From positions 2,115,001-2,179,000 of the forward strand of contig NZ_JAVIZM010000001.1 of the NCBI RefSeq assembly GCF_031453555.1: a stretch of DNA of 64,000 nt, in the 5' to 3' direction. The stretch comes from Bacillus sp. SLBN-46. GTDB lineage: Bacteria; Bacillota; Bacilli; Bacillales; Cytobacillaceae. Positions 54,004-63,852 of the stretch are shown here, in pieces. The first letter of the stretch is position 1; each line of letters starts with the position of its first letter. The position numbers and the translations under genes were made by a program. The notes under the pieces are model-generated. The model saw only the letters and a list, made by a program, of their open reading frames with translations, was not told the origin of the DNA and ran no database searches.

Positions 54004-54585
54004 GTGACGTTTTATGATTTTGCAAAGTCGGTAGTTTCTGGGGTTTTTAAACCTTGGTACAGGATTGAAGCTATTGGGGTAGAGAACTTTCCTAAAGAAG
54101 GGGGAATTCTACTTTGCTCTAACCATATTCATAATTTTGACCCTATAGTCGTAGGAATTATGGCACCACGTCCTGTTCACTATATGGCGAAAGAAGAAAT
54201 TTTTCGTGTTCCTGTTTTAGGGAACATTGTAAGAAAATGTAATGCTTTTCCTGTAAAAAGAGGGTTTGGCGATCGTGAGGCATTAAGGTCAGGGTTAAAG
54301 GTCTTAAAGGAAGGGAATGTCTTCGGTCTTTTTCCTGAGGGAACAAGAAGTAAGACTGGAGAATTAGGAAAAGGACTTTCAGGAGCAGGTTTTTTTGCTT
54401 TAAGGTCTGAAGCATTTGTGTTACCATGTGCAGTAATTGGTCCATATAAAAGTTTCAGTAAACTGAAGGTGGTATATGGGGAACCAATTGATATGAGTGA
54501 AATGAGAGCGGCAAAAGCTTCAGCAGATGAAGTGACTGAATTAATTATGTCAGAAATTCAAAAACTAAAAGATGCGCATCAATAG
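54004..54585 (+). CDS. plsC: 1-acyl-sn-glycerol-3-phosphate acyltransferase
   Basis: 193-residue lysophosphatidate acyltransferase, making phosphatidic acid at the membrane. The HX4D motif is in SNHIHNFDP (near 40) and the glycerol-phosphate site FPEGTRS lies near 115. It starts with GTG two bases after cmk, so they form one operon. The next gene, rpsA, follows after a 162-base leader. Confidence 0.92.
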   Translation: MTFYDFAKSVVSGVFKPWYRIEAIGVENFPKEGGILLCSNHIHNFDPIVVGIMAPRPVHYMAKEEIFRVPVLGNIVRKCNAFPVKRGFGDREALRSGLKVLKEGNVFGLFPEGTRSKTGELGKGLSGAGFFALRSEAFVLPCAVIGPYKSFSKLKVVYGEPIDMSEMRAAKASADEVTELIMSEIQKLKDAHQ

Positions 54586-54747
54586 GTTCTGCTTGACAAA
54601 ATAGTCTATTTGTAAGAAGTTATTAAAAAGGGATTTTTTTTGAAAATTCTTTTCTTTTAAGTATGTTTTATATGTGGTGTTTACTGCGTGGTATTCACCA
54701 GATCATATATAGACTTTTTCAGTAAAAGGATTAAGGAGGAATACATA

Positions 54748-55887
54748 ATGACTGAAGAACTAAATCAAGTAGAAGTGAAGAGCTTTGAAGTGGGTGACAA
54801 AGTAACAGGACAAGTTACAAAAGTCGAGGAAAAGCAAGTGTTAGTGGCTATTCAAGGCAGTAAACTTGATGGGATCATTCCAATTAGTGAGCTTTCAAGT
54901 CTGCATATTGAAAAAGCAACTGATGCTGTGTCGGAAGGTCAAGAATTAGAACTAGAAGTCTTAAAGGTTGAAGAAGAAGCACTAATCCTTTCAAAAAGAA
55001 AAGTAGATGCTGAAAAGGCATGGGAAAACTTAGAAAAACAATTCCAAAGTGGCGAAGTATTTGAAACTGAAGTGAAGGATGTTGTAAAGGGTGGCCTAGT
55101 AGTTGACCTAGGCGTCCGTGGTTTTGTACCTGCCTCCCTAGTGGAAGCGCACTTTGTAGAGGATTTCAGCGATTATAAAGGACGTACACTTACTTTTAAA
55201 ATTGTTGAACTCGATAAGGAAAAAAATCGATTAATCCTTTCACACCGAGCTGTTGTAGAAGAAGAAAAAGGAAGAGCAAAGCAAGATCGTATTGGAGCAT
55301 TGCAAGTTGGCCAGGTAATCGAAGGTACGGTTCAAAGGATTACTGATTTTGGTGCTTTCGTCGATATTGGTGGTATTGATGGTCTTGTTCATATCTCTCA
55401 ATTATCTTACGAACATGTAGATAAACCTACAGACGTTGTCCATGAGGGGCAAAAAGTTCAAGTGAAAGTGTTAAGTGTTGATAGAGATAATGAAAGAATT
55501 TCCTTATCAATAAAAGAGACTCTACCTGGACCATGGTCAAACATTTCCGAAAAAGCACCTAAAGGAAGTATTTTAGATGGTGTAGTAAAAAGATTGGTAT
55601 CTTACGGTGCCTTTGTAGAGGTATTCCCTGGTGTAGAAGGACTTGTTCACATTTCTCAAATTGCACATAAGCATATTGGTACACCACACGAGGTACTAAA
55701 AGAAGGTCAAGAAGTAAAAGTAAAAGTGCTTGATGCAAATGAACAGGATCAAAGATTATCACTAAGTATTAAAGAGCTAATCGAAAAAGAGTTTGAAGAA
55801 AACTTTGATTATGAGCTTCCAGAAGAGTCAAAAGGCTTCCAATTAGGTGAAATGATTGGCGATAAATTAAAGAATCTAGGAAAATAA
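54748..55887 (+). CDS. rpsA: S1-domain protein, ribosomal protein S1 homologue (YpfD)
   Basis: 379-residue RNA-binding protein with four S1 OB-folds in tandem (starting near residues 16, 103, 190 and 275; GDKVTGQVTKV, GEVFETEVKDV, GQVIEGTVQRI, GSILDGVVKRL). It is shorter than E. coli S1 (six domains) and typical of Bacillus YpfD, which is not essential. ATG 54748 follows TTAAGGAGG. The 160-base leader could hold regulation but no named element was seen. Confidence 0.93.
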   Translation: MTEELNQVEVKSFEVGDKVTGQVTKVEEKQVLVAIQGSKLDGIIPISELSSLHIEKATDAVSEGQELELEVLKVEEEALILSKRKVDAEKAWENLEKQFQSGEVFETEVKDVVKGGLVVDLGVRGFVPASLVEAHFVEDFSDYKGRTLTFKIVELDKEKNRLILSHRAVVEEEKGRAKQDRIGALQVGQVIEGTVQRITDFGAFVDIGGIDGLVHISQLSYEHVDKPTDVVHEGQKVQVKVLSVDRDNERISLSIKETLPGPWSNISEKAPKGSILDGVVKRLVSYGAFVEVFPGVEGLVHISQIAHKHIGTPHEVLKEGQEVKVKVLDANEQDQRLSLSIKELIEKEFEENFDYELPEESKGFQLGEMIGDKLKNLGK

Positions 55888-55899
55888 TGGTGATATTAA

Positions 55900-56955
55900 G
55901 TGTCTAGATCGGAACGGAAATGGGATCACATTCGCTTTGCCCTACAAGAAAGGCAAAACAGCTTACCTTTTTTTGATGATATTAAATTTATTCATCAAAG
56001 CTTACCTGATATCAGTGTGTCCGATGTACGATTAGATCACAAAATTGGCGAACTTTCTTTAAGTTCGCCAATTTTTATCAATGCGATGACTGGCGGCGGC
56101 GGTGAAAAAACGTATCGAATTAACCAAGAATTGGCGATGATAGCTAGCCAGATGGGATTAGCTATGGCAGTTGGTTCACAAATGTCTGCACTGAAAGATA
56201 AAAGTGAGCGGTTTACTTATGAAATCGTCCGAAAAGAAAATCCAAAGGGGATTCTTATAGCTAATCTCGGCAGTGAAGCAACAGTAGAAAATGCTAAAGC
56301 GGCAATTGATATGATTGAAGCAAATGCATTACAAATACATTTAAATGTTATTCAAGAATTAACCATGCCTGAGGGAGACCGAGATTTTTCTGGTGCCTTA
56401 AAAAGAATTGAAACAATTGTCGAACATGTTGATGTACCTGTGATTGTAAAAGAGGTTGGTTTTGGTATGGCTAAAGAAACGGTCCAATCCCTTATTTCTG
56501 TAGGGGTAGCTGCAGTGGATGTGGGAGGGGCCGGAGGAACGAATTTTGCGGAGATAGAAAATAAACGCAGAGAAAAAGCCCTGCCGTTTTTCCACCAATG
56601 GGGTATTCCAACACCGGTATCAATCATAGAAGCCTCTACTGTGCATCAAGCATCAATTATAGGCTCTGGTGGGTTTTTATCAGCTAGTGATTTAGCAAAG
56701 GGGTTAGCCATCGGTGCGAACGCAATCGGATTTGCTGGTCATTTTTTACGCATTCTTGTAGAAAATGGAATTGAATCCTTGAATAACGAAGTGGAATCCC
56801 TTCATTACGAATTAAAATTGATTATGACTGCTTTAGGAGCTAAGTCTATTTCAGACTTACAAAGAGCACCTCTCATGATTACAGGTGAAACCTTCCATTG
56901 GCTTAGCCAAAGGGGAATAGAAACGAAACACTTTAGCCAGCGTTCGATAAAATAA
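55900..56955 (+). CDS. fni: type 2 isopentenyl-diphosphate delta-isomerase
   Basis: 351-residue FMN-dependent isomerase interconverting IPP and DMAPP. Conserved parts: KWDHIRFAL at the start, [14 protein letters not shown] near 60, [20 protein letters not shown] with [22 protein letters not shown] and [10 protein letters not shown]. It starts with GTG 12 bases behind rpsA, as in B. subtilis. A perfect 15-base hairpin with a T tail lies inside the coding sequence about 140 bases from the start. Confidence 0.94.
   Translation: MSRSERKWDHIRFALQERQNSLPFFDDIKFIHQSLPDISVSDVRLDHKIGELSLSSPIFINAMTGGGGEKTYRINQELAMIASQMGLAMAVGSQMSALKDKSERFTYEIVRKENPKGILIANLGSEATVENAKAAIDMIEANALQIHLNVIQELTMPEGDRDFSGALKRIETIVEHVDVPVIVKEVGFGMAKETVQSLISVGVAAVDVGGAGGTNFAEIENKRREKALPFFHQWGIPTPVSIIEASTVHQASIIGSGGFLSASDLAKGLAIGANAIGFAGHFLRILVENGIESLNNEVESLHYELKLIMTALGAKSISDLQRAPLMITGETFHWLSQRGIETKHFSQRSIK
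56041..56076 (+). other. terminator-shaped hairpin inside fni
   Basis: AAAATTGGCGAACTT and AAGTTCGCCAATTTT are exact inverted copies, with a TCTTT loop and a following T. It lies wholly in the fni coding sequence (residues [10 protein letters not shown]). Confidence 0.85.
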
Positions 56956-56987
56956 AGCTCTCGCATCTGCGAGAGCTTTTTCTTTTT
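56954..56987. terminator. bidirectional terminator between fni and ypzI
   Basis: AAAGCTCTCGCA pairs perfectly with TGCGAGAGCTTT across TC, followed by TTCTTTTTC. Confidence 0.9.
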
Positions 56988-56991
56988 CTGG

Positions 56992-57132
56992 CTATCTTTT
57001 CCCGTCGTTTAGTCCCCGTGCTTCTTCCGGAGTGGATAGCTTTGTTGCACCTGGATAGTGTAATGCCTGGTCACGATCAGATTCAACTCTTCCACTTTCT
57101 CTTAGTTTTTTTTCTTGGCGGTCTTTTCCCAT
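56992..57132 (-). CDS. ypzI: YpzI family small protein
   Basis: 46-residue charged cytosolic protein starting MGKDRQEKKLRESGRVESDR, then GATKLSTPEEARGLN. This fits the YpzI family of Bacillus, known only as a conserved small protein. It lies between fni and yphA on the opposite strand. AGGAGGTGT precedes the start on the minus strand. Confidence 0.85.
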   Translation of the reverse strand: MGKDRQEKKLRESGRVESDRDQALHYPGATKLSTPEEARGLNDGKR

Positions 57133-57240
57133 GATTCACACCTCCTCTTAATAAGATGATACACATTGGAAATATTATTCAGGGAAGTATGAAAGTACAT
57201 AAAGATTACCAATAATGAAAATAATAGGAGGTGTGTGGAA

Positions 57241-57849
57241 ATGGAAGGGGCAATGTTTTATTGGATTTGTTGGTCATTTTGGGTGTACTTAACGTTCATT
57301 TTAGAAAAACATCATCCATATCGTTTGAAGCTTTCGGTATTCGTTCTACTCTTAATAATATCTTCAAATTTTCATTTTACTTTTGTCGAAGTTGAATTTT
57401 ATGCTAGTGGTTTTTATTTATTGATTTTATCTTATGCGTTGATCAGTCAGGAAAAAATAGGAGCTATTTTTTATTATTTTATCTGTTCCTTTATTGTCTC
57501 AATGGCTTATGTGACCTTTCATTTGTTTGAGATTTTTGATCCTATTTGGATTATTTTTAAAAAAGAATGGATGATGGGAATATGCTTTGGTTATTTAGCC
57601 ATTCTATTGCAAAAAACACTAAAAGGACGATTACTCATTATATTAGCTGGTACAATGCAGGGGGAATTTTTATACGCCTATATCCTAAGTAAATATCAGT
57701 TTCCATATACGATTGGTGCTTTTGCATACTTAGATGTATGTGCATTAATATCTGCTTTACTGGTTGGCTGGAGTATTTTTGAAAATGCTGGTGTTTTTTT
57801 ACAAAATCATCTTCACTTTCTTGAAAAAGGGAAACAAAAATCGTCATGA
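57241..57849 (+). CDS. yphA: YphA family membrane protein
   Basis: 202-residue polytopic membrane protein with about six hydrophobic segments, aromatic-rich. Size and place (before der) match YphA; function unknown. ATG 57241 is nine bases after AGGAGGTG; GTG 57235 and ATG 57253 are alternatives. A terminator follows. Confidence 0.82.
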   Translation: MEGAMFYWICWSFWVYLTFILEKHHPYRLKLSVFVLLLIISSNFHFTFVEVEFYASGFYLLILSYALISQEKIGAIFYYFICSFIVSMAYVTFHLFEIFDPIWIIFKKEWMMGICFGYLAILLQKTLKGRLLIILAGTMQGEFLYAYILSKYQFPYTIGAFAYLDVCALISALLVGWSIFENAGVFLQNHLHFLEKGKQKSS

Positions 57850-57914
57850 ATTAGATTCATGGCAAGCTTTCCATTGAGGAAAGGATTAACATTTGTTAAA
57901 ATAATAAAGTTAGG

Positions 57915-57941
57915 CCCTTCTACATAACAGAAGGGTTTCTT
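57915..57941 (+). terminator. intrinsic terminator after yphA
   Basis: CCCTTCT pairs perfectly with AGAAGGG across ACATAAC, followed by TTTCTTT. Confidence 0.75.
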
Positions 57942-58022
57942 TACTTAATAAGAACTCTATAAATGTTGCTAACATAATAAAATATATTTTTAATATAAGA
58001 AAAAGAAAGGATGGCGATCAAA

Positions 58023-59333
58023 ATGGTTAAACCTGTTATTGCTATTGTAGGACGGCCAAACGTCGGTAAATCTACTATTTTTAATCGAATCGTTGGTGAA
58101 CGAGTTTCTATCGTAGAGGATATTCCTGGAGTTACAAGAGATCGTATTTATAGTTCTGGTGAGTGGTTAACACATGACTTTAATGTAATCGATACAGGTG
58201 GAATTGATATTGGTGATGAACCGTTTTTGGAGCAAATTCGTCAGCAGGCAGAAGTGGCAATCGATGAGGCGGATGTCATTATCTTCTTAACAAATGGTCG
58301 AGAAGGAGTAACAGCTGCGGATGAAGAAGTAGCAAAAATACTATATAAGTCTAAAAAGCCAATTGTATTAGGTGTAAATAAAATCGATAATCCTGAGATG
58401 CGTGAGCAAATCTATGATTTTTATGCACTTGGATTTGGTGAACCAATTCCAGTTTCTGGCTCACATGGTCTAGGACTAGGAGATTTACTGGACGAAGCAG
58501 CAAAACACTTTCCGAAAAATAAGCAAGCAGATTATGATGATGATGTCATTAAGTTTTCTTTAATTGGGCGTCCGAATGTTGGGAAGTCTTCACTTGTTAA
58601 CGCGATATTAGGTGAAGAACGTGTTATTGTCAGCAATATTGCTGGGACAACGCGTGATGCTGTCGATACACCATATACGTATAATGGAGAAAAATATGTC
58701 ATAATAGATACAGCAGGAATCAGGAAAAAAGGAAAAGTGTATGAAAGCACGGAGAAGTATAGTGTGCTTCGCGCGCTAAGGGCGATTGAACGTTCCGACG
58801 TAGTCTTAGTTGTTATTAATGCCGAAGAAGGTATTATTGAACAGGACAAGAAAATTGCAGGTTACGCACATGAGGCAGGACGAGCCATTGTGATTGTGGT
58901 TAATAAATGGGATGCGATAGAAAAAGATGAGAAAACGATGAAGGAACTAGAACAAAAGATAAGAGAACATTTCTTATTTCTTAGTTATGCTCCAATTGTA
59001 TTCTTATCTGCAAAGACGAAGAAGCGAATTCATACCCTCCTTCCGATGATTAACACAGCGAGTGAGAACCACTCAATGCGTGTAGAAACAAGTGTGTTGA
59101 ATGATGTTATTATGGACGCAATTGCTATGAATCCAACACCAACTGACAAAGGGAAACGCTTGAAAATTTATTATGCAACACAAGTTGCAGTAAAGCCTCC
59201 TACTTTTGTTGTTTTTGTCAATGAACCCGAATTATTGCATTTCTCCTATGAACGTTTCTTAGAGAACAGGATTAGAGATGCGTTTGGTTTCGAGGGAACC
59301 CCTATCAAAATTTATGCTAGAGAAAGAAAATAA
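58023..59333 (+). CDS. der: ribosome biogenesis GTPase Der
   Basis: 436-residue double GTPase essential for 50S assembly, the B. subtilis length. Two G domains are seen: the first with [12 protein letters not shown] near 9 and NKID, the second with [12 protein letters not shown] near 184 and NKWD; a KH-like domain closes the protein (about 350-436). ATG 58023 lies eight bases behind AAAGGATGG; ATG 58011 overlaps that site. Confidence 0.95.
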   Translation: MVKPVIAIVGRPNVGKSTIFNRIVGERVSIVEDIPGVTRDRIYSSGEWLTHDFNVIDTGGIDIGDEPFLEQIRQQAEVAIDEADVIIFLTNGREGVTAADEEVAKILYKSKKPIVLGVNKIDNPEMREQIYDFYALGFGEPIPVSGSHGLGLGDLLDEAAKHFPKNKQADYDDDVIKFSLIGRPNVGKSSLVNAILGEERVIVSNIAGTTRDAVDTPYTYNGEKYVIIDTAGIRKKGKVYESTEKYSVLRALRAIERSDVVLVVINAEEGIIEQDKKIAGYAHEAGRAIVIVVNKWDAIEKDEKTMKELEQKIREHFLFLSYAPIVFLSAKTKKRIHTLLPMINTASENHSMRVETSVLNDVIMDAIAMNPTPTDKGKRLKIYYATQVAVKPPTFVVFVNEPELLHFSYERFLENRIRDAFGFEGTPIKIYARERK

Positions 59334-59353
59334 AGATAAGGTGGGTGTAATAT

Positions 59354-60403
59354 ATGCAGGATCAGAAAGCAGCAATAGCTGTTGTAGGCGCAGGGAGCTG
59401 GGGCACAGCACTTGCGATGGTTTTAGCCGATAACTCACATGAGGTACGTTTGTGGAGCCATAACGAGGTCCAAGTAAAGGAAATCAATGACTGTCATACA
59501 AATAAAAAATATTTACCTGAAATTGTTCTCCCAGATTTAATAATTGGGTATGCATCCTTACATGAAGCGTTGGACGGAGTTGACACTGTCATCTTAGCAG
59601 TCCCAACCAAAGCAATTCGTGAAGTACTAGGGAAAATACGAGGAGTCATTTCAAGTCCAATTACCATTGCGCATGTTAGTAAAGGAATTGAACCAGATAC
59701 ACTTTTACGGATATCAGAAATGATTAATGAGGAAATGCCCAAAGAACTGTTGCGTGATGTGGTTGTTCTTTCTGGTCCAAGTCATGCGGAAGAGGTAAGC
59801 CTTAGACACCCCACAACCGTTACCGTTTCATCTGAAAATATGGCTGCAGCTGAAAAAATTCAGGATCTTTTTATCAATCATAATTTCCGGGTATACACAA
59901 ACTCAGATATTATCGGAGTTGAAATTGGTGGTGCATTAAAGAATATTATTGCATTAGCTGCGGGAATTACAGATGGTCTAGGGTACGGAGATAATGCTAA
60001 AGCTGCATTAATGACTCGTGGATTGGCGGAAATTGCTCGTCTAGGCACCAAAATGGGTGCTAATCCGCTAACGTTTTCTGGATTAACAGGAATTGGTGAT
60101 CTTATTGTTACATGTACCAGTGTTCATTCGAGAAACTGGCGAGCTGGAAATTTGTTAGGTAAAGGCAAAACCTTGGATGAAGTCCTTGATAACATGGGGA
60201 TGGTTGTAGAGGGTGTTAGAACAACAAAGGCTGCTTATCAGTTAGCTAAGGAGTACAATGTAAACATGCCCATTACAGCTGCCCTATATGATGTCTTATT
60301 TAATGGGAAAAACGCGAAGGACGCAGTTGATGTATTAATGGCTCGTGGTAAAACCCATGAGATGGAAGACTTAGTAAATGTGTTAGATGAACGAAATATA
60401 TAG
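59354..60403 (+). CDS. gpsA: glycerol-3-phosphate dehydrogenase [NAD(P)+]
   Basis: 349-residue enzyme reducing dihydroxyacetone phosphate to sn-glycerol 3-phosphate for phospholipids. The Rossmann motif [12 protein letters not shown] is near residue 10; the catalytic Lys is in [15 protein letters not shown] near 195. It starts 20 bases after der and belongs to the same operon. Confidence 0.95.
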   Translation: MQDQKAAIAVVGAGSWGTALAMVLADNSHEVRLWSHNEVQVKEINDCHTNKKYLPEIVLPDLIIGYASLHEALDGVDTVILAVPTKAIREVLGKIRGVISSPITIAHVSKGIEPDTLLRISEMINEEMPKELLRDVVVLSGPSHAEEVSLRHPTTVTVSSENMAAAEKIQDLFINHNFRVYTNSDIIGVEIGGALKNIIALAAGITDGLGYGDNAKAALMTRGLAEIARLGTKMGANPLTFSGLTGIGDLIVTCTSVHSRNWRAGNLLGKGKTLDEVLDNMGMVVEGVRTTKAAYQLAKEYNVNMPITAALYDVLFNGKNAKDAVDVLMARGKTHEMEDLVNVLDERNI

Positions 60404-60599
60404 TCTATTTGAAGCAGTCTCATTAGTGATAGTTGGCTAGATATATAAATAATTTTGAATGATTTATTTTCTTGTGGAAAAATGTGCATTTTTATAAAGA
60501 AAATAGGCGTACGATGATACGCTTTCTATGTAGATTGCATACAATGCAACGAAGCAACCTGAGTATGACGCTGGAGTTTGGGTTATTTAGTCCAATTGG
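60404..60599 (+). other. structured non-coding stretch after gpsA
   Basis: No credible gene in this part of the 306-base gap. Successive inverted repeats are visible: AAAAATG/CATTTTT near 60480, GCGTA/TACGC at 60507-60522, and TTGCAT/ATGCAA at 60535-60549, leading into the strong terminator at 60600. It may be a long gpsA 3' UTR or a small RNA; I cannot name a family. Confidence 0.4.
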
Positions 60600-60639
60600 C
60601 TGAAGTAAAGAATTCGCCCCTCTTTACTTCAGTTTTTTT
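60600..60639 (+). terminator. intrinsic terminator after gpsA
   Basis: CTGAAGTAAAGA pairs perfectly with TCTTTACTTCAG across nine bases, followed by seven T. Confidence 0.92.
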
Positions 60640-60672
60640 CTGTCCGAAAGTTATTTAGATAAGGACAAGGTA

Positions 60673-60681
60673 TGTTATAAT
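60673..60681 (+). promoter_or_regulatory. extended -10 promoter of yphE
   Basis: TGTTATAAT, an exact TG-N-TATAAT, lies 28 bases before the yphE start, directly after the gpsA terminator. Confidence 0.6.
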
Positions 60682-60709
60682 TAATTTTTGAAAAAAGGGG
60701 GAATTAGAG

Positions 60710-60895
60710 TTGTCACCAGCAATGATTAAAATGTGGATTTCAATCGCAGGAATGGGTTTGATGTTTCTCGCAATTATTACCATATATTTTAGTAGGTATA
60801 AGTTAAAAGGAGTTCTACGAGTTATTACAGCTGTTTTTGCTTATTTATTTATGATCGTCGCCGGCTTGACTTTGCTTATCGTTTTCTTTACTTAA
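60710..60895 (+). CDS. yphE: YphE family membrane protein (DUF2768)
   Basis: 61-residue protein with two membrane helices (about 8-28 and 37-60). It starts with TTG behind AAAAGGGGG. The size, topology and place between gpsA and yphF agree with DUF2768/YphE. Function unknown. Confidence 0.82.
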   Translation: MSPAMIKMWISIAGMGLMFLAIITIYFSRYKLKGVLRVITAVFAYLFMIVAGLTLLIVFFT

Positions 60896-60926
60896 TATCC
60901 TAATACATAAATCTAAAGGTGATTTT

Positions 60927-61637
60927 ATGAAAATAAAACTGTTAGGCCTCATACTTGTTATTACCGCTGCTGTTTTATCAGGGTGTATGTATCCTAAAGA
61001 GGAATTAACCCAAAATCAAATACCATATAAAGATCAAGTTCAGGCAGTACAAACCGCCGTTGATGACTTTAAAAGGGACAATGGTGGAATTTTGCCGATA
61101 AAAACAAAGGAAGCAGAAACGCCTATTTATCAGAAATACCCCATTGAGTTTAAGAAAATATCTCCTAAGTATATCGCAGAGCCACCTGGAAATGCCTATG
61201 AAAACGGAGGGATTTTTCAATACGTCCTTGTTGATGTGGAAACAAACCCAACCGTTAAGTTATTGGACTTAAGGATGACAGAAACCATTCGAGAGCTTAA
61301 ACTAAGGATTAAAACGAAGGGCTATCCACCATATAAAGCACAAATTGCAAAAAATGTGTTTTCACTTGATTATAAAAAACTAGGCTATGAGACGGCTCCG
61401 TTTGTTGTGAGTCCATATACCAATCAAAATCTATCCCTGGTGATAACGGGGAGTGCGGAGGTATATGTAGATTATCGCCCTGATCTATATCAAAAGTTAA
61501 AGAAAAGTGACATAGTGGTCAAACCAGGTGAAGATATTCGGTCTATTTTGGTCAAGGATTCTATGTTTGTTCCAGCCTATTCACTACCGTACACCATTGA
61601 TACAAAAACGAAAGAGCCTATATTCCTAGAAGAGTAG
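60927..61637 (+). CDS. yphF: YphF, putative lipoprotein
   Basis: 236-residue predicted lipoprotein: a signal peptide with lipobox LSGC (Cys near residue 20), then an extracytoplasmic domain with no recognised motif. It precedes spoIVA as in B. subtilis; function unknown. It is 31 bases after yphE and followed by a strong terminator. Confidence 0.84.
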   Translation: MKIKLLGLILVITAAVLSGCMYPKEELTQNQIPYKDQVQAVQTAVDDFKRDNGGILPIKTKEAETPIYQKYPIEFKKISPKYIAEPPGNAYENGGIFQYVLVDVETNPTVKLLDLRMTETIRELKLRIKTKGYPPYKAQIAKNVFSLDYKKLGYETAPFVVSPYTNQNLSLVITGSAEVYVDYRPDLYQKLKKSDIVVKPGEDIRSILVKDSMFVPAYSLPYTIDTKTKEPIFLEE

Positions 61638-61709
61638 ATTGGTTTTTCCTACTCTCAAGTTGTGCAAATAGTCCTAAAGGATATAGCTGCTAATATTTTT
61701 TTTAGTCAT

Positions 61710-61754
61710 AACCCTTTTCCTAAGAAATATATTGTAGGAGAAGGGTTTTTTTTG
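61710..61754 (+). terminator. intrinsic terminator after yphF
   Basis: AACCCTTTTCCTA pairs with TAGGAGAAGGGTT (one G-U) across a 12-base loop, followed by T8. Confidence 0.85.
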
Positions 61755-61901
61755 CTAAAAAATTTATCGTGATATGGAAATTAGCTTCTGTATCCGTGAC
61801 AATAGTTAGAAACCCTCCATAACATCATACGTTCAGAGAAATACAGATATCAGAGCATCAAGTGAATTTTTAATAAGGGGGGTAAAAAATTTTAGAAAAG
61901 T

Positions 61902-61929
61902 GTCATAAGAATGTAGGACAACGTCATAA
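61902..61929 (+). promoter_or_regulatory. GTCATAA direct repeat upstream of spoIVA
   Basis: Two copies of GTCATAA start 21 bases apart, with AGGACAACG between them resembling a SpoIIID site. Sigma-E boxes are expected here, but the spacing of the best candidates is off, so no exact promoter is called. Confidence 0.3.
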
Positions 61930-62001
61930 ACATATACTGTCCAAAAATACCTAAAATGGATGATATTATCCCACTTTACTCTATGATCAGGAGGGGATCA
62001 C

Positions 62002-63480
62002 TTGGAAAAGGTAGATATTTTTAAAGATATTGCCGAGAGAACTGGAGGCGATATTTATTTAGGAGTAGTAGGAGCAGTTCGTACAGGAAAATCAACTTTT
62101 ATCAAGAAATTTATGGAGCTTGTTGTTTTACCGAATATAAACAGTGAGGCGGAGAGGTCAAGGGCACAAGATGAGCTGCCACAAAGTGCAGCAGGTAAAA
62201 CAATTATGACAACAGAACCTAAATTTGTGCCTAATCAGGCAGCTACGGTTCATGTAGATGAGGGTTTAAATGTTAATATTAGGCTCGTAGATTGTGTGGG
62301 TTACACAGTACCAGGAGCCAAAGGGTACGAGGATGAGAATGGCCCAAGAATGATTACAACACCTTGGTATGAAGAGCCTATTCCGTTCCATGAGGCAGCA
62401 GAAATTGGTACGAGAAAGGTCATTCAAGAGCATTCAACCATCGGAGTTGTTGTGACAACAGATGGAACGATTGGAGAAATACCAAGAAGTAACTATATTG
62501 AAGCTGAGGAAAGAGTCATTAACGAACTTAAAGAAGTTGGTAAACCGTTTATTATGGTCGTTAATAGCGCTCAACCATACCATCCAAGTACTGAAACGCT
62601 TAGATCAAGTTTAGCTGAAAAATATGACATCCCAGTCATCGCTATGAGTGTAGAAAGTATGCGCGACAGTGATGTCCTAAATGTTCTTCGTGAAGCACTT
62701 TACGAGTTCCCAGTACTTGAAGTCAATGTAAATCTTCCGAGTTGGGTAATGGTATTACGTGAAAATCATTGGCTTCGTGAAAGCTATCAAGAGGCTGTCA
62801 AAGAGACAGTAAAAGATATCAAGAGATTAAGAGATGTGGATCGGGTAGTTCAACAATTCAGCGACTTTGACTTCATTGATAAGGCTGGGTTAGCTGGAAT
62901 TGAAATGGGTTCAGGAGTTGCCGAAATTGATTTATTCGCTCCGGACGAATTATATGATGATATTTTAAAAGAAATTGTCGGGGTTGAAATCCGAGGAAAA
63001 GATCATCTGCTTGAATTAATGCAGGATTTTGCTCATGCAAAAGCAGAGTATGATCACATTGCGGATGCATTAAAAATGGTAAAGCAGACTGGTTACGGCA
63101 TTGCATCACCAACACTTTCTGATATGAGCCTTGAAGAACCAGAAATCATCCGTCAAGGAGCGAGATTTGGAGTAAGATTACGTGCTGTAGCACCATCTAT
63201 TCATATGATTAAGGTTGATGTAGAATCAGAATTTGCTCCAATTATCGGGACGGAAAAACAAAGTGAGGAGCTTGTACGCTACTTAATGCAAGACTTTGAA
63301 GATGATCCATTATCCATTTGGAATTCTGATATTTTTGGACGAAGCCTGAGTTCCATTGTTCGAGAAGGCATCCAAGCAAAGCTTTCCTTAATGCCAGAGA
63401 ATGCAAGATATAAATTAAAAGAAACATTAGAGAGAATTATAAATGAAGGATCAGGCGGCTTGATTGCCATCATCCTTTAG
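62002..63480 (+). CDS. spoIVA: stage IV sporulation protein A, coat morphogenetic ATPase
   Basis: 492-residue ATPase that polymerises on the mother-cell side of the forespore membrane as the basement layer of the coat, with SpoVM. Walker A is GAVRTGKSTFIKKF near residue 24, Walker B region is IRLVDCVGYTVPGA near 96, with the sensor-like TTDGTIGEIPR. The C-terminus GGLIAIIL is the conserved anchoring end. It starts with TTG behind AGGAGGGGA. Confidence 0.95.
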   Translation: MEKVDIFKDIAERTGGDIYLGVVGAVRTGKSTFIKKFMELVVLPNINSEAERSRAQDELPQSAAGKTIMTTEPKFVPNQAATVHVDEGLNVNIRLVDCVGYTVPGAKGYEDENGPRMITTPWYEEPIPFHEAAEIGTRKVIQEHSTIGVVVTTDGTIGEIPRSNYIEAEERVINELKEVGKPFIMVVNSAQPYHPSTETLRSSLAEKYDIPVIAMSVESMRDSDVLNVLREALYEFPVLEVNVNLPSWVMVLRENHWLRESYQEAVKETVKDIKRLRDVDRVVQQFSDFDFIDKAGLAGIEMGSGVAEIDLFAPDELYDDILKEIVGVEIRGKDHLLELMQDFAHAKAEYDHIADALKMVKQTGYGIASPTLSDMSLEEPEIIRQGARFGVRLRAVAPSIHMIKVDVESEFAPIIGTEKQSEELVRYLMQDFEDDPLSIWNSDIFGRSLSSIVREGIQAKLSLMPENARYKLKETLERIINEGSGGLIAIIL

Positions 63481-63488
63481 CTAGCACT

Positions 63489-63512
63489 GGACTCCCTTTG
63501 GAGTCTTTTTTT
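63489..63512 (+). terminator. intrinsic terminator after spoIVA
   Basis: GACTCC pairs with GGAGTC across CTTT, followed by seven T. Confidence 0.82.
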
Positions 63513-63852
63513 GTTGTTTTCTCAGAATTTGTAAGAAAAAAAGTCCAATATAGTAGATTTTTGTTGAACAAAAGAAAAGATTACCATTATTTCATGAAAT
63601 CTTCTTGATATGCGGAATTGATTGTGATAATCTTTTAACAGAATTACGTTATTGTGCTGAAAACCTTAATTTAATGGGGTTTTTATCAGAAAATAGATTT
63701 AAGTTACTAAAGTGGCTAATTTGCATGTCTTTAGTAATAAAACCTAATAAAACCGCACTATAACGTATAGAAATAACAAAAATTGTTTAGAAATGTAGAT
63801 AAGTAATCTTATTTACTAATCTTGATAATTTCTTTGGGAGGAGGTGAAAGGC
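63513..63852 (+). other. long AT-rich leader of hbs
   Basis: 340 bases without a gene. It must hold the hbs promoters; B. subtilis hbs has a long leader with more than one start. Several weak boxes (for example TTGATA near 63605, TTGCAT near 63722) are visible but none is clear enough to call. The end carries GGGAGGAGGTGA, a very strong ribosome site for hbs. Confidence 0.4.

Noticed and set aside
54586..54747. Autoregulatory leader of rpsA
   Set aside because: The 160-base leader shows a TTGACA but no matching -10 and no convincing conserved hairpin, so no element is called.
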